Program-made: the position numbers and the translations under genes
In this document: in pieces, positions 5,767 to 6,159 of the stretch
Position numbering within the stretch: position 1 is the stretch's first letter
Layout of the letters: each line of letters opens with the position of its first letter
Assembly (NCBI GenBank): GCA_947588325.1
Contig: CANPYH010000081.1
Coordinates: 1-6,159, forward strand
DNA from: an uncultured Clostridia bacterium
GTDB taxonomy: Bacteria > Bacillota > Clostridia > Christensenellales > Pumilibacteraceae
Length of the DNA stretch: 6,159 nt
Reading direction: 5' to 3'
The notes under the pieces: generated by a model
Seen by the model: the letters and a program-made list of their open reading frames with translations, nothing else
The model's database searches: none
What the model was told of the DNA's origin: nothing

Positions 5767-6159
5767 CTATTGTCCGCTCTTACGGAGAATTTCCAATGCC
5801 GACTTTGCCGCGTTCATCTGCGCCTCTTTGACGGAGTGCCCGACGCCGCTTGCGTAATTCTTTTTTCCGACGAGGACTTCGACGGTAAAAGTTGGCGCGT
5901 TATCAGGTCCGCTTGAGTTTATCGTGTTATAAGACACGCCGCCGAGTCGTTTAGCCTGGCAGAGTTCCTGCAAATCGCCCTTGTAGTTTACCGAAGTCTT
6001 ACTGCGTAAGATCTCGTTAATCCGACTGCCGAGAGTGGAAACGACGAACCGCTTTGCCTCGTTAAGTCCGCCGTCGAGGTATATCGCGCCGAGTATCGCC
6101 TCGTATACGTCGGAGAGTACTTTGCGGTGAGCATGAGACTGTCTGCTCTCTCCCTCGCC
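5767..6159 (-). CDS. rnc: Ribonuclease III, C-terminal part (5' end outside window)
   Basis: Endoribonuclease that cuts double-stranded RNA, as in rRNA precursor processing and decay of structured or antisense-paired transcripts; it acts in the cytoplasm as a homodimer. The window holds the last 130 codons; the start and the first catalytic signature lie beyond the right edge. The visible part begins in the RNase III domain, where LSDVYEAILGAIYLDGG (fragment residues 15-31) carries the second conserved acidic pair, Asp17 and Glu20, expected to bind the catalytic metal. A complete double-stranded-RNA-binding domain follows (about residues 58-126): it opens NYKGDLQELCQ, has the strand TFTVEVLVG and ends with the helix KEAQMNAAKSALEIL that contacts RNA. 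The stop is TAG. A shorter reading from an internal TTG at 5973 would keep only the RNA-binding domain; the frame stays open to the window edge, so that start is not real. smc follows after 48 bp. Identification is secure. Confidence 0.96.
   Translation of the reverse strand, partial: GEGESRQSHAHRKVLSDVYEAILGAIYLDGGLNEAKRFVVSTLGSRINEILRSKTSVNYKGDLQELCQAKRLGGVSYNTINSSGPDNAPTFTVEVLVGKKNYASGVGHSVKEAQMNAAKSALEILRKSGQ

Noticed and set aside
5755..5786. Possible rnc terminator: a run of seven T after the stop with an upstream TCCG/CGGA repeat.
   Set aside because: The stem has only 4 bp, lies within the coding end of rnc and is more than ten bases from the T run, so it does not form an intrinsic terminator.
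5767..5973. A separate 68-residue RNA-binding protein starting at an internal TTG.
   Set aside because: The frame continues upstream without a stop to the window edge with clear RNase III catalytic sequence, so this is the C-terminal domain of rnc.

Overview
The window carries five minus-strand genes in transcription order rnc (3' part), smc, ftsY, ylxM and ffh (5' part). Gene order, the presence of ylxM, an FtsY without the long acidic N-terminal domain, and strong Shine-Dalgarno sequences all point to a Gram-positive bacterium of the Bacillota, most likely Clostridia-like. Genus cannot be read from this stretch. No RNA gene, mobile element, CRISPR array or sign of horizontal transfer was seen.

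Layout, following transcription from right to left. Positions 6159-5767 hold the last 130 codons of RNase III, with the end of its catalytic domain and a complete double-stranded-RNA-binding domain. A 48-bp gap contains a possible extended -10 promoter and the ribosome binding site of smc. Positions 5718-2125 encode a full SMC condensin subunit. Positions 2103-1201, 21 bp after smc, encode the SRP receptor FtsY. A 95-bp gap (1200-1106) is the only sizeable non-coding stretch and holds most of the regulatory signal. Positions 1105-782 encode YlxM. Positions 772-1 encode the N and G domains of Ffh, cut off by the window edge.

How the genes work together: FtsY, YlxM and Ffh belong to the signal recognition particle pathway, which targets nascent membrane proteins co-translationally. 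SMC compacts and segregates chromosomes, and RNase III processes structured RNA. In Bacillota these genes are commonly clustered although their tasks differ.

The most notable non-coding feature is the ftsY-ylxM gap. It contains a consensus vegetative promoter (TTGACA, 18 bp, TATAAT) reading into ylxM-ffh. The promoter is bracketed by two related palindromes with the layout TGTAAAG-N8-CTTKACA. Their centres are 52 bp apart, about five helical turns. One overlaps the -35 and could also end the smc-ftsY transcript. The other lies at the expected transcription start and its distal arm runs into the ylxM ribosome binding site. This suggests that ylxM-ffh is a separately controlled unit within the cluster. 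The regulator is unknown, and no new protein system is evident.
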